A DNA stretch of 64,000 bases from Rebecca billardiae RCC1528 (taxonomy: Eukaryota > Haptophyta): positions 124,001-188,000 of the forward strand of contig OZ251228.1 of the NCBI GenBank assembly GCA_965240325.2, in the 5' to 3' direction. The position numbers were made by a program, and so were the translations under genes. Position 1 is the first letter of the stretch. Each line of letters opens with the position of its first letter. A model generated the notes under the pieces. That model did no database searches and had not been told where the DNA came from. It saw nothing but the letters and a program-made list of their open reading frames with translations. Of this stretch, positions 24,610-35,556 are shown piece by piece.

Positions 24610-25130
24610 CGCGTGCGCGACGGCCGACAGGCGGATGCGACTCGGCGTGATCGACGCACGAGCGCGACTCTTGCACGCCAGGCCACCGGCGGAGCTGACT
24701 GACAGCCAGGGAGCCGGACGGCGCGGGACCGCGCGGATTCGACCGTTCGTTCGGGCCTGCCGCTGACCGTCGTCGCCGCGACGCCAGCAGCGCAGGAGTA
24801 GATGATCTGCAGGTCAGTAGGGTTCGACCTGCGCGCCTGCGCGACGGCCGACAGGCGGGCGCGAGGCGTGAGCGACGCATGAGCGCGACTCTACGTGCAC
24901 ACCACGCACCACGCGGCCGAGCTGACTGACCGCGAGCCAGGGAGCACGGTGCGAGCAGCCATGCAGCACCGGTGCTTGCGCGCGCCGCGCGTGCACGGGG
25001 TGACACACCTCGGTCAGGCTCGGCACGCATCGCAGAGGCACGGCCAGCTCTGGGCACGCCAGGCGCCCAGGCCACGCGGAGCTGACAGCCACGGGGAGCC
25101 GACGGCGCGCGGGGCCGCGGCCAGTTCCGA
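24610..25130 (+). repeat. Degenerate tandem repeat, about three units
   Basis: The words GCGACGGCCGACAGGCGG, GAGCGCGACTCT and GGAGCTGACTGACAG recur at roughly 24615-24770, 24838-24960 and (partly) 25050-25130. Units are diverged and of unequal length. No coding potential was recognised. Confidence 0.55.
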
Positions 25131-25139
25131 GTTCGACTT

Positions 25140-25740
25140 GCGCCTGCTCTGAAGAAGAGTTCTGGGAGACCCTGGCGGAGAGGCATGGCAAGGGGGGCGT
25201 GTGGTGAAGTCGGAGACTCAGAGATCGATCAGTCCGGCATCATGCGCCGCTGCCCCCGAGCTTGCGAGAGCCCGAACACAGGGCGGCGGCTGCGGCGGCG
25301 GCGGCGCGGCCGCGCGCCGGCCGGCCGCGCAGGCATCGACAGGGCGCGGCAGGGGCGTGCGGAGTGACTAGTGAGCGGGCACGAACGCGATGTCGACGGC
25401 CGTCGGGACCCGCCGCAGACGCGCGCTCCAGGCGCCACTCGGCACTTGCCACGCGCACCTGCCCATCGAGCGCCCCCTTGCGGACCAACCAAGAGTCGTC
25501 GCGGCTCGCTCGCCACCCCAGAAGAAACCTGCACAGCACGTCGTCCTTGCGACGGCGGCAGGTTTTGAGCTCGCCAGCTCGGTAAGTCAGTGACTATGGA
25601 ATGGGCTGGCAACGAATAGCTGCGCGGGTATTTTCAATAAGGCTTGCGGGTTTTAGACTCTAGATACCAACCGCAGCGAAGCCAAGTTCATATTCATCAA
25701 GGCGGAGGCAAACTATCACACATGAACGAGAGTCTACCCA
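25140..25740. other. Intergenic region becoming AT-rich
   Basis: Small unassigned frames only. GC content drops from about 25600 onward, leading into the repeat B pair. Confidence 0.4.
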
Positions 25741-25747
25741 CAAAATC

Positions 25748-26009
25748 GCGCTCGTAACGAACCGTTACACTAATGTCACGTCCAGCTGACGTCCAGATCG
25801 CACTTTACTTAAGGGAATCAGCTGGGCGCGGTTATTTTCGGCCTAATAGACCTCTCTATGCGATCTCAAAAACTCGAAACTCGGTCTCCGCCAGCCCTAA
25901 AAATCGCCCCCCGTCCCTTTTTTCTTGATCAAAGATCTTTTTGAAACGTGGTTCGGGCCCGCTGGTGCGGGCTCCACGCTGCGCGCTCCGCCCTGCACCG
26001 CGGGCCATA
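25748..26009 (+). repeat. Repeat family B, subtype 2, copy a
   Basis: About 260 bp nearly identical to 46797-47056. It contains GATCAAAGATCTTTTTGAAA, a GCCCGCTGGTGCGGGC hairpin and ends GCACCGCGGGCC at an AT-rich tract. It faces copy 26053 across 43 bp of almost pure A/T. Confidence 0.85.
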
Positions 26010-26052
26010 ATTTTATTATATATAATAATATAATAAATGATATATATATATT

Positions 26053-26300
26053 GGCCCGCGGTGCAGGGCGGAGCGCGTAGCGTGGAGCCCCGCCGGGGGC
26101 CCTCACTACGTTGTCAAAAAGATCTTTTGATCAAAGAAAAGGGGATGGGGGACGATTTTGAGGGCTGTTGGAGGGTGAGTTTTCGATTTTTCGAGGGGTA
26201 CGTTGGCCCATAGTGCTCTGCATTAGCAACTACGCGCTTGACGAAATAAGCGCGCCCACGCCATTCCGCATAAGTCGATGGACGGACGTGGGATCAGATA
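26053..26300 (-). repeat. Repeat family B, subtype 1, copy a
   Basis: Starts GGCCCGCGGTGCAGGGCGG right after an AT tract and matches the reverse complement of 39895-40145 for about 240 bp, including the GATGGACGGACGTG word near its inner end, and 28484-28690 for about 200 bp. Subtypes 1 and 2 share the terminal ~120 bp with differences. Confidence 0.85.
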
Positions 26301-26406
26301 CCCCGGGGGTGAAACAAGTGAGTATTTTTGTCCTTCTTGTATGCTGGAGTACGAGTTTGCCGAGCGACGTTTGATTGTTTTGGGTCGAAAACAGCTATGA
26401 GGCCAG

Positions 26407-26682
26407 ATTCTTTTGAATAGCGCTTGCGAAAAGAAGTTACCCGCCTGTCTCGATGGATGAACCGCCTCATGGTATTGAAAGAGATTCTTTTGAATAGCGC
26501 TTTCAAACCAAGTTACCCACCTGTCTCGTTGGATGAACCTCCTCATCATATTGAAGAGATTCTTTTGAATAGCGCTATTTTAAGCCAGTTACCCGCTTGC
26601 CTCGATGGATGAACCGCCTTGATAATATTGAAAGATATTCTTTTGAATAGCGCTTGTCACAACCAAGTTACCCGCCTGTCAG
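26407..26682. repeat. Minisatellite, ~77-bp unit, 3.6 copies
   Basis: Units start at 26407, 26484, 26559 and 26637. Each has a constant ATTCTTTTGAATAGCGCT, about 10 variable bases, then a conserved GTTACCCGCCTGTCTCG and GGATGAACC block. It is AT-rich compared with the surrounding genome and lies just inside the B copy at 26053. The last unit runs into ordinary GC-rich sequence at about 26682. Confidence 0.9.
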
Positions 26683-26689
26683 CTGTCTC

Positions 26690-28380
26690 GTGCTCGCGAG
26701 CGGCGCGACGACATCGGCCCGAGCGAGGATGCCGCCTTCAAAGGCGCGCACCGAGTGCGTGCGCGACGGGTGCCGGCCGGCCGCTGGTCTCGACCTATCG
26801 CCCTCGGCCCTCCCCGAGCGCGCCTGCAGGTACCTCCGGACGCGCATTCGGCTTGCTCACTCGATCAGCTCACTCACAGCTGCCGGTCACGCAGCCGCGC
26901 GGCGGCCCCGCGACCAGGTCCGCGGCCCAAAGTGTGTGTGCGCGCCGCGCCGGTGCCCTCGCGCCGGTGGCGTGGGCTGGCTGGCCGCTGGTCTCGCCCA
27001 CGCGCCCCACTCGCCCCAAGCGCGCAACGCCTGCGGGAAGCGCCGGCACCATACCTACCTAACCTGCGCGTCGACGCCCGTCCCGCCGCGGCCCGCGCCT
27101 CGATCGATCGTCGATCGGACCGCGTGCGTGCGACTCCGTCCGCGCCCGCGCGCAGGGTGGGAGGGGCTGATGCAGGAGCAGATGCAGGACTACCTCGAAA
27201 TTGCACGCGACGAGGAGGTGCCCAGCGCGCACTTTACGCTGCGCGCATCATCGAGTGGTCGCCCAGCGAGCGCGGGCAGCCACCGGGCCGGCTGAGGGCG
27301 GGCGCAGCAGCGCAGCTGCCAGCTGCGGACGCGCAGCGGGCGCGGAGTGGAAGCCGGCGCAGCGGCCGGGCAGCGGCGGCCGGCGCGGCAGCACGCTCGT
27401 ATACATCGCGGCAGCTACCGCCGTCGTGCGGGGAAAGCACACGCTCTCGGCGGCTTCCAAGATGCCGACGGGCCACGGCGTGCACTCCGTGCAGGCTGCG
27501 TGCGCGCTGCAGTGGCTGTGTCGAGCTGCTGCGGCGTGTGCTCGAGGCGCGGCGCTCGCACGGGCTACGCGGGCGCAGCGGGTGCGCGCAGCTGGCGCAC
27601 GCAGTGCCACGTCCTGCGGCGCCAGTTTGGCGGCCGTCCGCCCCCCCGAGCTCGAGTTCTGCGCGCTTTGCGACGGCGCGGCCGGCAGCGCCCATCTGCC
27701 TGCTTGCTTGGGCACGCCAGCATGTCCGCCGCCGGGCCTGCTGCGCGCGCCGAAGCTGGAGGGCGGAGGAGGGCGCTGGGCTGCTCCTACGGCGTGCTGC
27801 AGCCCAGGCAGGCTCTACCGCGGCGCGGCGAGGCCGTCGCGCCTGCTCGCCGCCGTCGAGTCGCCCGTGCTGCGTGACCCTCGGCCGCACGTGCTCGCTC
27901 GGCGGCACCGCAGCAGGCGTCCCATACCAGTATACTCGAGCCGCTGTGCGCACCCAAGGCGCGAGCTGCTCGAGCGGGCCAGGTGGGCCCAGGGGGTGCG
28001 TGCAGCTGGCACACGCAGCCCCGGCCCGTGTCATGGGGTGTCGGTTTGACGGTCGCCAGCCCCTGTGGGCTCGAGCGCTGTGCGCTTCACCACGGAGGTG
28101 CTGGCAGCGCCCCGCGGCGCGCAACGGCGGGGCAGCATGGCCGCCGCCGGCGCCGCCGCACATGCCGCCGCTTACGGGCAGTCGAGAGCTTGGGGCAGCA
28201 CCTACGGCGCATGCTGCAGCTCGGGGCGGGCTCTGCCAGCCTGCTGTGGCGTGATCGCGCATTTTCCAGACCGTCGACTCGCCCGCGCTGCATAATATTC
28301 CATTATTCGTTTGCCGCGCGTGCTCGACGGCGCTCCGCGCTGCTGCTGCCGCTACGGCCGCGCGTTGGACGGACAGCATA
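26690..28380. other. GC-rich region without a recognised gene
   Basis: About 1.7 kb with long overlapping frames on both strands that look Arg/Ala-biased. Some words recur internally: GTGCGTGCAGCTGGCACACGCAG at about 27993 resembles 27585-27606, and ...CTCGAGC.CTGTGCGC recurs near 27940 and 28070, so part may be an old duplicated block. No domain was recognised. Confidence 0.4.
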
Positions 28381-28387
28381 TGCCGAC

Positions 28388-28448
28388 AGAGGGTGCACCG
28401 CGGGCCCCTAACTACGTTGGTTCTACGGAAGGACCGCGGAACGCGGTC
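28388..28448 (-). repeat. Repeat family A, copy 2
   Basis: Reverse-orientation copy ending at GGACCGCGGAACGCGGTC. It is separated from the B copy at 28484 by 35 bp of AT-rich sequence, so A and B ends face each other across a short AT hinge. Confidence 0.8.
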
Positions 28449-28483
28449 ATTCTTAGTAAACTGTATACTAGCTACTACTTTAT

Positions 28484-28690
28484 GGCCCGCGGTGCAGGGC
28501 GGAGCGCGTAGCGTGGAGCCCCGCCGGGGGCCCTCACTACGTTGTCAAAAAGATCTTTTGATCAAAGAAAAGGGGACGGGGGACGATTTTTACGGTTGTT
28601 GGCTAGGGTGAGTTTTCGCTTTTTCGAGGGGTAGATAGCTCTCTATCGCAAGATGCGGTTGACGAAATAGGCGCGCCCGGACGTGAGTAA
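28484..28690 (-). repeat. Repeat family B, subtype 1, copy b
   Basis: Begins GGCCCGCGGTGCAGGGCGG after the AT hinge; matches 26053-26300 with a deletion and substitutions in the inner half (shared TTGACGAAATA.GCGCGCCC). Confidence 0.85.
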
Positions 28691-30219
28691 TAAGAAAGAT
28701 CGAAGGCCGCTGGCCGTCACTTTGTCAGTAAAGTTTAGTCATCGTGTCATCGACGCTATTGAAAACTTGGTCGCCGGTCCAAGGGCCGTATTGTTTTGAC
28801 AAAGTGCATGTGCATGGGTCATATACTACGACTGTTTCAAACTGCATGTCGGCGTACCGAGCGCGCTGTTTGCCGGTTTGCATTATTTTGCGCACGCGGG
28901 GGTCATATTGAAAAAACCGTAGTAAGGCGGCGCTACCATCGGCGACGGCTTCATGGGCGGTGACAGTTGGCGGGCGTCAATCTCGCCTGCCTGAGCTGTG
29001 TGCGTCTCTTATTCTTAGTAAACTGTAATCACGCCTTAAGGTGGCACCTCCGGAACAGACGGCGGGAGGCAAGATGGCGAAGAAACAGCCCCGGCGTCGC
29101 GCTCGCTCGAGGCTCGGAGGCCCGTGCGAGCCGGCGGGGGCTCGAGCGGCACGGGGCGCACGTCGGGCGGGCAGACCATGCACGTGGGCCTTCCGAACCG
29201 CTCGCCGACGGCCTCGCTCCGCCGCTTCTCGCGCTCGCGAGCTGTGTCCGTGCGCGCGCGGTGGGCGGGCGTCGCGCAGCTCGACGCGAGGCGTCCACGG
29301 CGGAGATTGGGCCCAGCTGGGCGCTCGAACGGCTTCGACGTGCGGGGCCGGTCATGTACGTGCGCGCGCGCGCGCCGGAGCCGTCCGGCGACCTTGTGGT
29401 CGTGCTGCGGGAACGACGTCACACCCGGGCGGCACTGCGAGGTTCTGCGCGGGCCCATGTGCATGCATGTGCGCGAGGCGTGGGTGGGCTCGCGATGGCG
29501 GGGCGCGTTGGTCGAAGCTGCGCCATGGTCGTCGGTGCCGGCTAGGCGCCGACGGGCGCGCGCGGCGGTCCACTCGGGGCCACGCGGGCCGCCGGGAGCT
29601 CGTGCGCAGCCGCTCGGCCAGATAGGTGGCCCCGGCGACAGTCTGAACGAGGTCAGCACTTCACATTTCGACAAACTCCGCACCCCCGCTCGTGGTGGGC
29701 CACCATGCGGCGCACCAGGGGGTGCAAGCAAGCAGCCGTCCCGAGGATGGTCGACAAAGCACCCGTGGGCGAAGGAGGACCACAATCATGGCCGAGTCAT
29801 CGGAGACGTCGCTGACCTCGCGGCTTCAAACAATCAAACATCAACCGCTCAGCCGGTTGCCACCGCGGCCGAGCGGTGCGCGCTCGCCACCGCGGCCGGC
29901 GCTGCGCACGGGCGTGCTGAGCCCGGGCCGCGTGAGCTCGCCCACCTCGCCCGGCGCGCACGCCGACGCCGCCACCGCGGCTCGGCGGCCGGACTCATCT
30001 CGGCCCGCAGCGCTTGCGTCCCCCCGCGGCGGCGCGCGCCGCCGTCGCCGCCGCGCAGGCCGTGCACTCGGTGGATGAGGAGACGGCCCTGCTGCGCGCG
30101 GAGCGCTGCGCGCCGCGCGCTGCTCCTGCTGCGGCGCGCAGTAGTCCGCTCGTCCGCCCCGCGGGCTCGCCACGGAGCCGACGAGCGCGATGACGACAAT
30201 CGAATGAGCACGAGTGCGC
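28691..30219. other. Region with no firm gene; AT-rich start, GC-rich end
   Basis: 28691-29040 is AT-rich; 28976-29035 shares several words with 42205-42345 (TCAATCTCGCCTGCCTGA, TGTGTGCGTCTCTT, ATTCTTAG), a further dispersed repeat. From 29040 to 30219 there are frames on both strands, but none shows a recognisable domain. The piece around 30040-30090 could encode a short acidic helix after a CGCAG acceptor-like site, but no gene model closes. Confidence 0.4.
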
Positions 30220-30923
30220 ACGGAGGCGCTGGGCGCCGAGCTGGCGAAGCGCGGCGCCGAGCTCGACGCGCTGCGCGACGCGGCGACGGACGCGCTGGGC
30301 GCGCGCGGCGCCCTCGTCGCGACGCCCCGTGCAGCAGCTCGAGCAGCCAGCTGTGGAGTAGACGGCCGTCGACTCGCGGAGGGCGCCACCGCGCCGGGTG
30401 AGTGAGCACGCACGGGCTCCGCCTCGGTCGGAGGCTGGCTGGCCGCCGCCGTGGCTTCGAGGCCGACGCGGCGGAGGAGGCGGCGGGCGAGCACGGTGGC
30501 GCGGTGGAGCAGGCGCGCACGCGCGGCGGCAGGCGCGACCCGCCGCTCGCCTCGTTCCACCCCGAGCTCCGCTCGGTCTCGCCTCTCGGTGCGCGGCTGC
30601 GCAGCGCCGTGAGCGCAGGCTGGGGCCGCTGGGGGTGGGGCCAGCAGAGTGGTGCGCGCTCTCGCTCTGCCGGCACGAGGCGCGCCGGCTGAGCGACCAG
30701 CGGCCCGTCGTCGAGCGCGTGGCGCAGCGCGAGCACCTCAAGGCAGGCTCGCCCTGCGCGCGCGCGCCGCTGCCCCGGCCGCCGTCCGTACTTCTTCGCG
30801 CGGGCCCGCGGCGACAGTCCTCATCGGCCCGCCATGTTGACCAGACTGAGACAGCAGCCGACGGAGGGTGCACCGCGGGCCCCTAACTACGTTGGTTCTA
30901 CGGAAGGACCGCGGAACGCGGTC
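30220..30923 (+). repeat. Dispersed coiled-coil-coding segment, copy 1, ending in repeat A
   Basis: About 700 bp homologous, in opposite orientation, to 37970-38760, and in part to 44577-45342. One frame piece encodes EALGAELAKRGAELDALRD and another FEADAAEEAAG, both heptad-like; the pieces lie in different frames, so either introns or decay separate them. The last ~60 bp (30862-30923) is repeat A. No complete gene could be built. Confidence 0.75.
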
Positions 30924-30929
30924 ATATTC

Positions 30930-31770
30930 TTATCCGTTTCAAACCGCGGATGACGTCATCATGAATGACGACGACTGCGCGACAGCGACTGATCAATGCT
31001 TATTACTATGTGCGAATCAAGGCCTATATGCAATATGGCCGGCCATGACCGATGATATTGGCCGCTAGGCTTATAAGCCGCTAGGCGGCCATGGCCGATG
31101 GTTAGCGGTCGACCATCCATCTCTGGCCGATGGGTATTGGCCGATGGCCGTCCGGCGGCCGGACCGCCGTAGGCCGCGCCGGAGCCCGGACGGCACGGCC
31201 ACGGCGCCGGCGCGTGATGGCCGCGTGAGTACGCCGCGCGGGCTGCAGCACTGTCCGACTTTGCACAGTCGTAGTTCGAGAGGGCGGCCCCAGGGCTCGG
31301 CCGACCCAACTGGTGGACTTGTTGAGCCCCAGTGGCGGTCTCGACCGAGCTTGGCAGGTGTGTGTGTGTGTGTGTGCCTGTGTGTGTTAATCTGATATAC
31401 TATATCAGTTACAGGCGACTATGTCTATTGCGCGATGTATTTGCCGATTCTGCGCGAGTGCGCGCCGGCCCGGCGAGTGAAGGACGCGAGGTGCAGCAGG
31501 TGGCGAGCCCGGCGAGACTCCGAGGGCGAGTCAGCGGCCACACCCGCGCCCGCGACCGCGCCCACGCCCGCGCCCACGACCCCTACGTCTGCCACGGCTC
31601 GCGCTTGCACTGCCAGCAGCGCTGCGGCATCGTCTCACGCAGACCACGTCTGCCGACGCGGCGACTGCGGCAGCCTCGCGGCGAGCGGACGAGCGGTGGC
31701 TGCCGCAGCACAGTAGTCGGCTGCAAGCAGCTTCTGCGACGAGATCATGCCCAGACAGAGTCAAGCCGAC
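30930..31770. other. Intergenic sequence with simple-sequence patches
   Basis: Contains clustered GGCCGATGG-type words (31030-31160) and a (TG)n tract at about 31358-31388. Small frames only. Confidence 0.4.
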
Positions 31771-31778
31771 CTCGTTGG

Positions 31779-32300
31779 GGTACAGGCAATCGCGGGCAAT
31801 AAGAAGTCAGAGATCTCACGGCTAGCCTCGGTTTCTTAGCCGTTCGGTAGCCCGAGCGCCTACGGAGTCTCAGTTTCTTAGCTAGGTCCGCCCGCCGCGC
31901 AGGCGCGGGGGGCGCAGGGGGGCAGAGCCCCCCGCTGAGTCTTTAGGCCCGGCCGGCGAGGCCGACGAAAATTTTGGGCTTTTTTGGAGCAAATCTGGCA
32001 TGCTGTTGCATGGATGCTGCGGTGCACTGGCCAGGAGTCAGTCATGACTGTCATCAGGAAAAGTCGGGACTTGGCCTGTACTCGTAGTCGGGCCGCGCGC
32101 CGCGTCCCCGACGGGCCGACTGCGCCTCGCCCCTCGGCGGACCACTCGTCAGCCGGGACGACGTAGTCCCGGTTTCTTAGTGTGACTATGCGTATAGCGA
32201 ACCAGCCAATCGCTAGCCTCAGTTTCTAGGCCAGATCCGCAGATAGCAAGCCCCAGTTTCTTAACGTGACAGCTCCTTATTGCCCGCGATTGCCTGTACC
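31779..32300. mobile_element. MITE-like non-autonomous element with perfect 25-bp terminal inverted repeats
   Basis: Positions 31779-31803 and 32276-32300 are perfect reverse complements (outer end GGTACAGGCAATCGCGGGC). The 522-bp interior has no plausible transposase. It holds five copies of a (C)AGTTTCTTAG-type word (near 31826, 31870, 32168, 32215, 32253) and a G-run/C-run hairpin at about 31915-31940. A target-site duplication was not evident. Class is inferred from structure only. Confidence 0.7.
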
Positions 32301-32568
32301 ATACGTTCTGCCCGAGTGGTGAATAATCTTTTGCCGAAAAAGAAAAAGGGATGAATGAATATATATGTGTATTCATTTATTCGTTTATTCGTCGTAGTCC
32401 GGGCCACTGGCCGATGAACGGGCAAAAGTGGGCATCCTGTGGCCGACGGGTTGGCCGACGCCCGTCGAGGCTTGATTCGCACACTACAGCAATGCTAAGC
32501 GCCTAAGCGCTAGTGATGATGATGATCTGATCGCGGTCATATAGCTCGTCTGCTAGTGTGTGTGTGTG

Positions 32569-33240
<672 letters not shown>

Positions 33241-35307
33241 TCACCACTCGTCAAAGCTGTCGTTGTCGTCGTCGCTCGCCACCTTGGGCGCAGGCGGCGG
33301 CGGGGCTGCGCGTTCTGCTGCCGACGTCGTGGCGGCCGCGCCCGCGCCTGTCGTCCGCCTCGCGTGCAGCGAGCGCGAGCCGGTCGACGAGTTGGAGTCC
33401 ACCTTGGAGATGGCCACGGGCGGGGATGGGTTGCGTTGCCTGTGGTGCGAGCTGTCGCCGTTGGCCGGCTGCCGCGGAGGGGGCGGGGTGTCGGGGCAAG
33501 GGGCGGGTGCGTGCCCGCTGAGTGGCGCCGGTCGCGGGGTGCCGCCGATGGCGCGGCCCGCGGGCGGGCGGCATTGCGGGCGGCAGGCTTGGGGCGGTGG
33601 GGACGAGCCGCGCGAGGGCGGCGGTCGGCGCGCACACACCTGCCGCCCGTTCCCATCCAAGCCCATCCCTCCCCAGTGGCCAGAGCCCTCGTCCGCGCCG
33701 CGCAGCCCGCGCCCAGAGCCGTCGCCGTCCGCTGCGCCGCTCGCGCCCGCGTCCGCCTCGTCCGAGCCAAAGCCACCGAACCCCGCAAAGCCCGCGCCCC
33801 CCGCATCCTCGGGCTCGCCGTCGCGCACGCGCAGGTGCGCCAGGTCGCGCCCCACGTCGAAGCTCACCGCATCCTGCACCACACTCAGCGCGCCGCCAGA
33901 GTAGGCACTGCGAGAGGCGTGCGCGGCGCGGCGTGCGCGGCGCGGCGGCGGCCGGGTGGGCACGGAGGAGACGGGGTGAGGGGGCGGCGAGGTGAGTGCC
34001 GCGCCGAGTGCGTGGGCTCGCGGCTGGCGCGCGAGGCCAGGGCCGGTGACGCGCACGGTTGCGCGCGCGCACGCGAGATTCGTGCCCAGATTGCTCACGA
34101 GCGGGCGCGTGCTCTCGACCGAGCGCTGCACCAGAGGCGCCGCGCTGCTCACAACCTGAGCGAGCCGCAGCCAGCACGCGGCGCACGCGCGCGGCCGCGG
34201 CGGCGTGGTAAGGGCAGCCGCGCGCGCGCAGGGCGAGCGTCGGCCTCGGGGCCGGCGCGCGCTCGCGCTCGGCGCGCGCTCGGCGCGCGCTCGGCCGCGC
34301 ACCTGCGAGGTCACGTTCTGCGTGACGCCCCACAGGCCTGAGAGGGCGCCTGAGAAGAGCCCGCTGCCGCCCGCCCAGCTCCCCTCTGGCTGCGCCTCAA
34401 AGTGCGGGTTGCCAAAGCCCTTCATCGTGCCGGTGGAGTAGGCGCCCGATTCAATCTTGGGCGGGGCCGCGGGCTCGGCGGGCCGCGGCTCGCCCGGCTG
34501 CGCGTCGTGCTCCTCCCAGTCACTGTGCTCGCCCCAGCCGTCGCCCCCGCCCGCACCGGCGGCCCTCGCGGCCGCGGCCGCGGCCGCGGCGGCGCCGGCG
34601 CCTTTTCGGAAGAGCTGGCGCTCGTACTTGTCGCGGATGAAGCGGTCAAGTACGGGCGTCTGGTTGTCCGCGTCCGTCGCGGTGGGCAGCTGGTACCCAG
34701 CGGGCAGCTCGGCCTGCCATTCCTCGTTCACGCGCTTGTTGCCCCACGCCTGCGCAACGCAAGCTCCGGATACACGCGCGCGCGCGCGCGCGCGCGCGCG
34801 AGCGGCCATGGCCGCCTGAGCGAGGGCGCGGCGGGCGCGTGGGTGGCGCGCGGCGCGGCGCCACCCGCCCGCCCGCCCGCGCGCCCAGCGCCCTCCCTCT
34901 CTCTCCGCGCGCCCGGCCGCACGCACCGCCATGTGGTCGAGCCAGTCGTCGTTGAGCGCGTCCATGTTGACCGAGCGCACCTTCGAGATGTGCACGCCGA
35001 GGTTGCGGTGGATGCCGGAGCACGGGAGGCAGATGAACGCGCCGATGTTGATTGTGAGCCACCGCGGGCCTGCGCGCCGCGCGGCAGGGGACGATGGTGG
35101 CGTCAGTGCCGCGCGGCGGAGGCGCGAGCGCCATCCGCGCGCTCGCGCACCGTCTGCCGCGCGCGAGCGCGCGCAGCGCGCACCGTGCAGCGGGCAGTCG
35201 GCGCAGATGGCATTCTCCGGCAGCTTGGCGAGGGTCTCGATCCGTTCACGGTTGCGCGCGCCCTCCTCCGGCGAGGCCTTGTACGCGGACAGGCTGGTGG
35301 ATGCCAT
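33241..35307 (-). CDS. ArfGAP1-like GTPase-activating protein for ARF (six exons)
   Basis: Exons read leftward: 35307-35184, 35069-34927, 34749-34303, 34155-34073, 33907-33640, 33468-33241; 430 residues. The protein stimulates GTP hydrolysis by ARF on Golgi membranes. The exon 1/2 join completes the zinc finger exactly: CADC (35-38), sixteen residues, CLPC (55-58), i.e. C-x2-C-x16-C-x2-C, then [15 protein letters not shown] with the catalytic Arg. Exon 3 gives GNKRVNEEW and [11 protein letters not shown]. The C-terminal half has [15 protein letters not shown] and Ser/Thr-rich amphipathic stretches like the lipid-packing sensors of ArfGAP1, then an Asp/Gly-rich part and an acidic end [10 protein letters not shown]. 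Introns are 114, 177, 147, 165 and 171 nt. The ATG was chosen because the finger begins 34 residues in, as usual. Confidence 0.9.
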   Translation of the reverse strand: MASTSLSAYKASPEEGARNRERIETLAKLPENAICADCPLHGARCARSRAADGARARGWRSRLRRAALTPPSSPAARRAGPRWLTINIGAFICLPCSGIHRNLGVHISKVRSVNMDALNDDWLDHMAVRAAGRAEREGGRWARGRAGGWRRAARHPRARRALAQAAMAARARARARARVSGACVAQAWGNKRVNEEWQAELPAGYQLPTATDADNQTPVLDRFIRDKYERQLFRKGAGAAAAAAAAARAAGAGGGDGWGEHSDWEEHDAQPGEPRPAEPAAPPKIESGAYSTGTMKGFGNPHFEAQPEGSWAGGSGLFSGALSGLWGVTQNVTSQVRGRARAERAPSASARRPRGRRSPCARAAALTTPPRPRACAACWLRLAQVVSSAAPLVQRSVESTRPLVSNLGTNLACARATVRVTGPGLARQPRAHALGAALTSPPPHPVSSVPTRPPPRRARRAAHASRSAYSGGALSVVQDAVSFDVGRDLAHLRVRDGEPEDAGGAGFAGFGGFGSDEADAGASGAADGDGSGRGLRGADEGSGHWGGMGLDGNGRQVCARRPPPSRGSSPPPQACRPQCRPPAGRAIGGTPRPAPLSGHAPAPCPDTPPPPRQPANGDSSHHRQRNPSPPVAISKVDSNSSTGSRSLHARRTTGAGAAATTSAAERAAPPPPAPKVASDDDNDSFDEW

Positions 35308-35556
35308 GGACGCCTCCCAGCCAACGCCAAAATGCACCGTCGCCACCCTGCCGCGGGCGATTTTTGCGCCCGGGCTTTTTCGCGAGGCAATATGATGAAG
35401 AAATCCAAGAAATATCCTCGCCTTGGCGGGAGCGCGCGCGGCGCGCGCGCGAGCAGCTGCGCCCAAGCAAGGGTTGGCCCAGGGCAGGGTGGTCGCTGCC
35501 CACCGGCGGCGGTGGCGGGCGGACTGGGCGGCACGGCTCACTGCGCGGGGGCGCCC
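35308..35556. promoter_or_regulatory. Divergent intergenic region, ArfGAP / large hypothetical
   Basis: 249 bp between start codons. An A-rich patch lies at 35386-35410. An alternative upstream ATG for the rightward gene exists at 35392, which would shrink the gap to 84 bp. Confidence 0.35.

Noticed and set aside
24805-24835. tRNA T-arm-like word (GGGTTCGACCTG)
   Set aside because: No acceptor, D or anticodon arms in proper spacing could be found around it.
26407-26682. CRISPR array
   Set aside because: Repeats of ~77 bp with ~10-bp variable parts, only 3.6 copies, no cas genes and a eukaryotic context.
27200-28300. Long frames on both strands as a possible gene
   Set aside because: Cys/Ala/Arg-biased, no domain, and local internal duplications suggest repeat-derived sequence.
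31900-31945. Self-splicing intron or riboswitch suggested by a G-run/C-run hairpin
   Set aside because: A single hairpin with no conserved core; it lies inside a MITE-like element, which explains it better.
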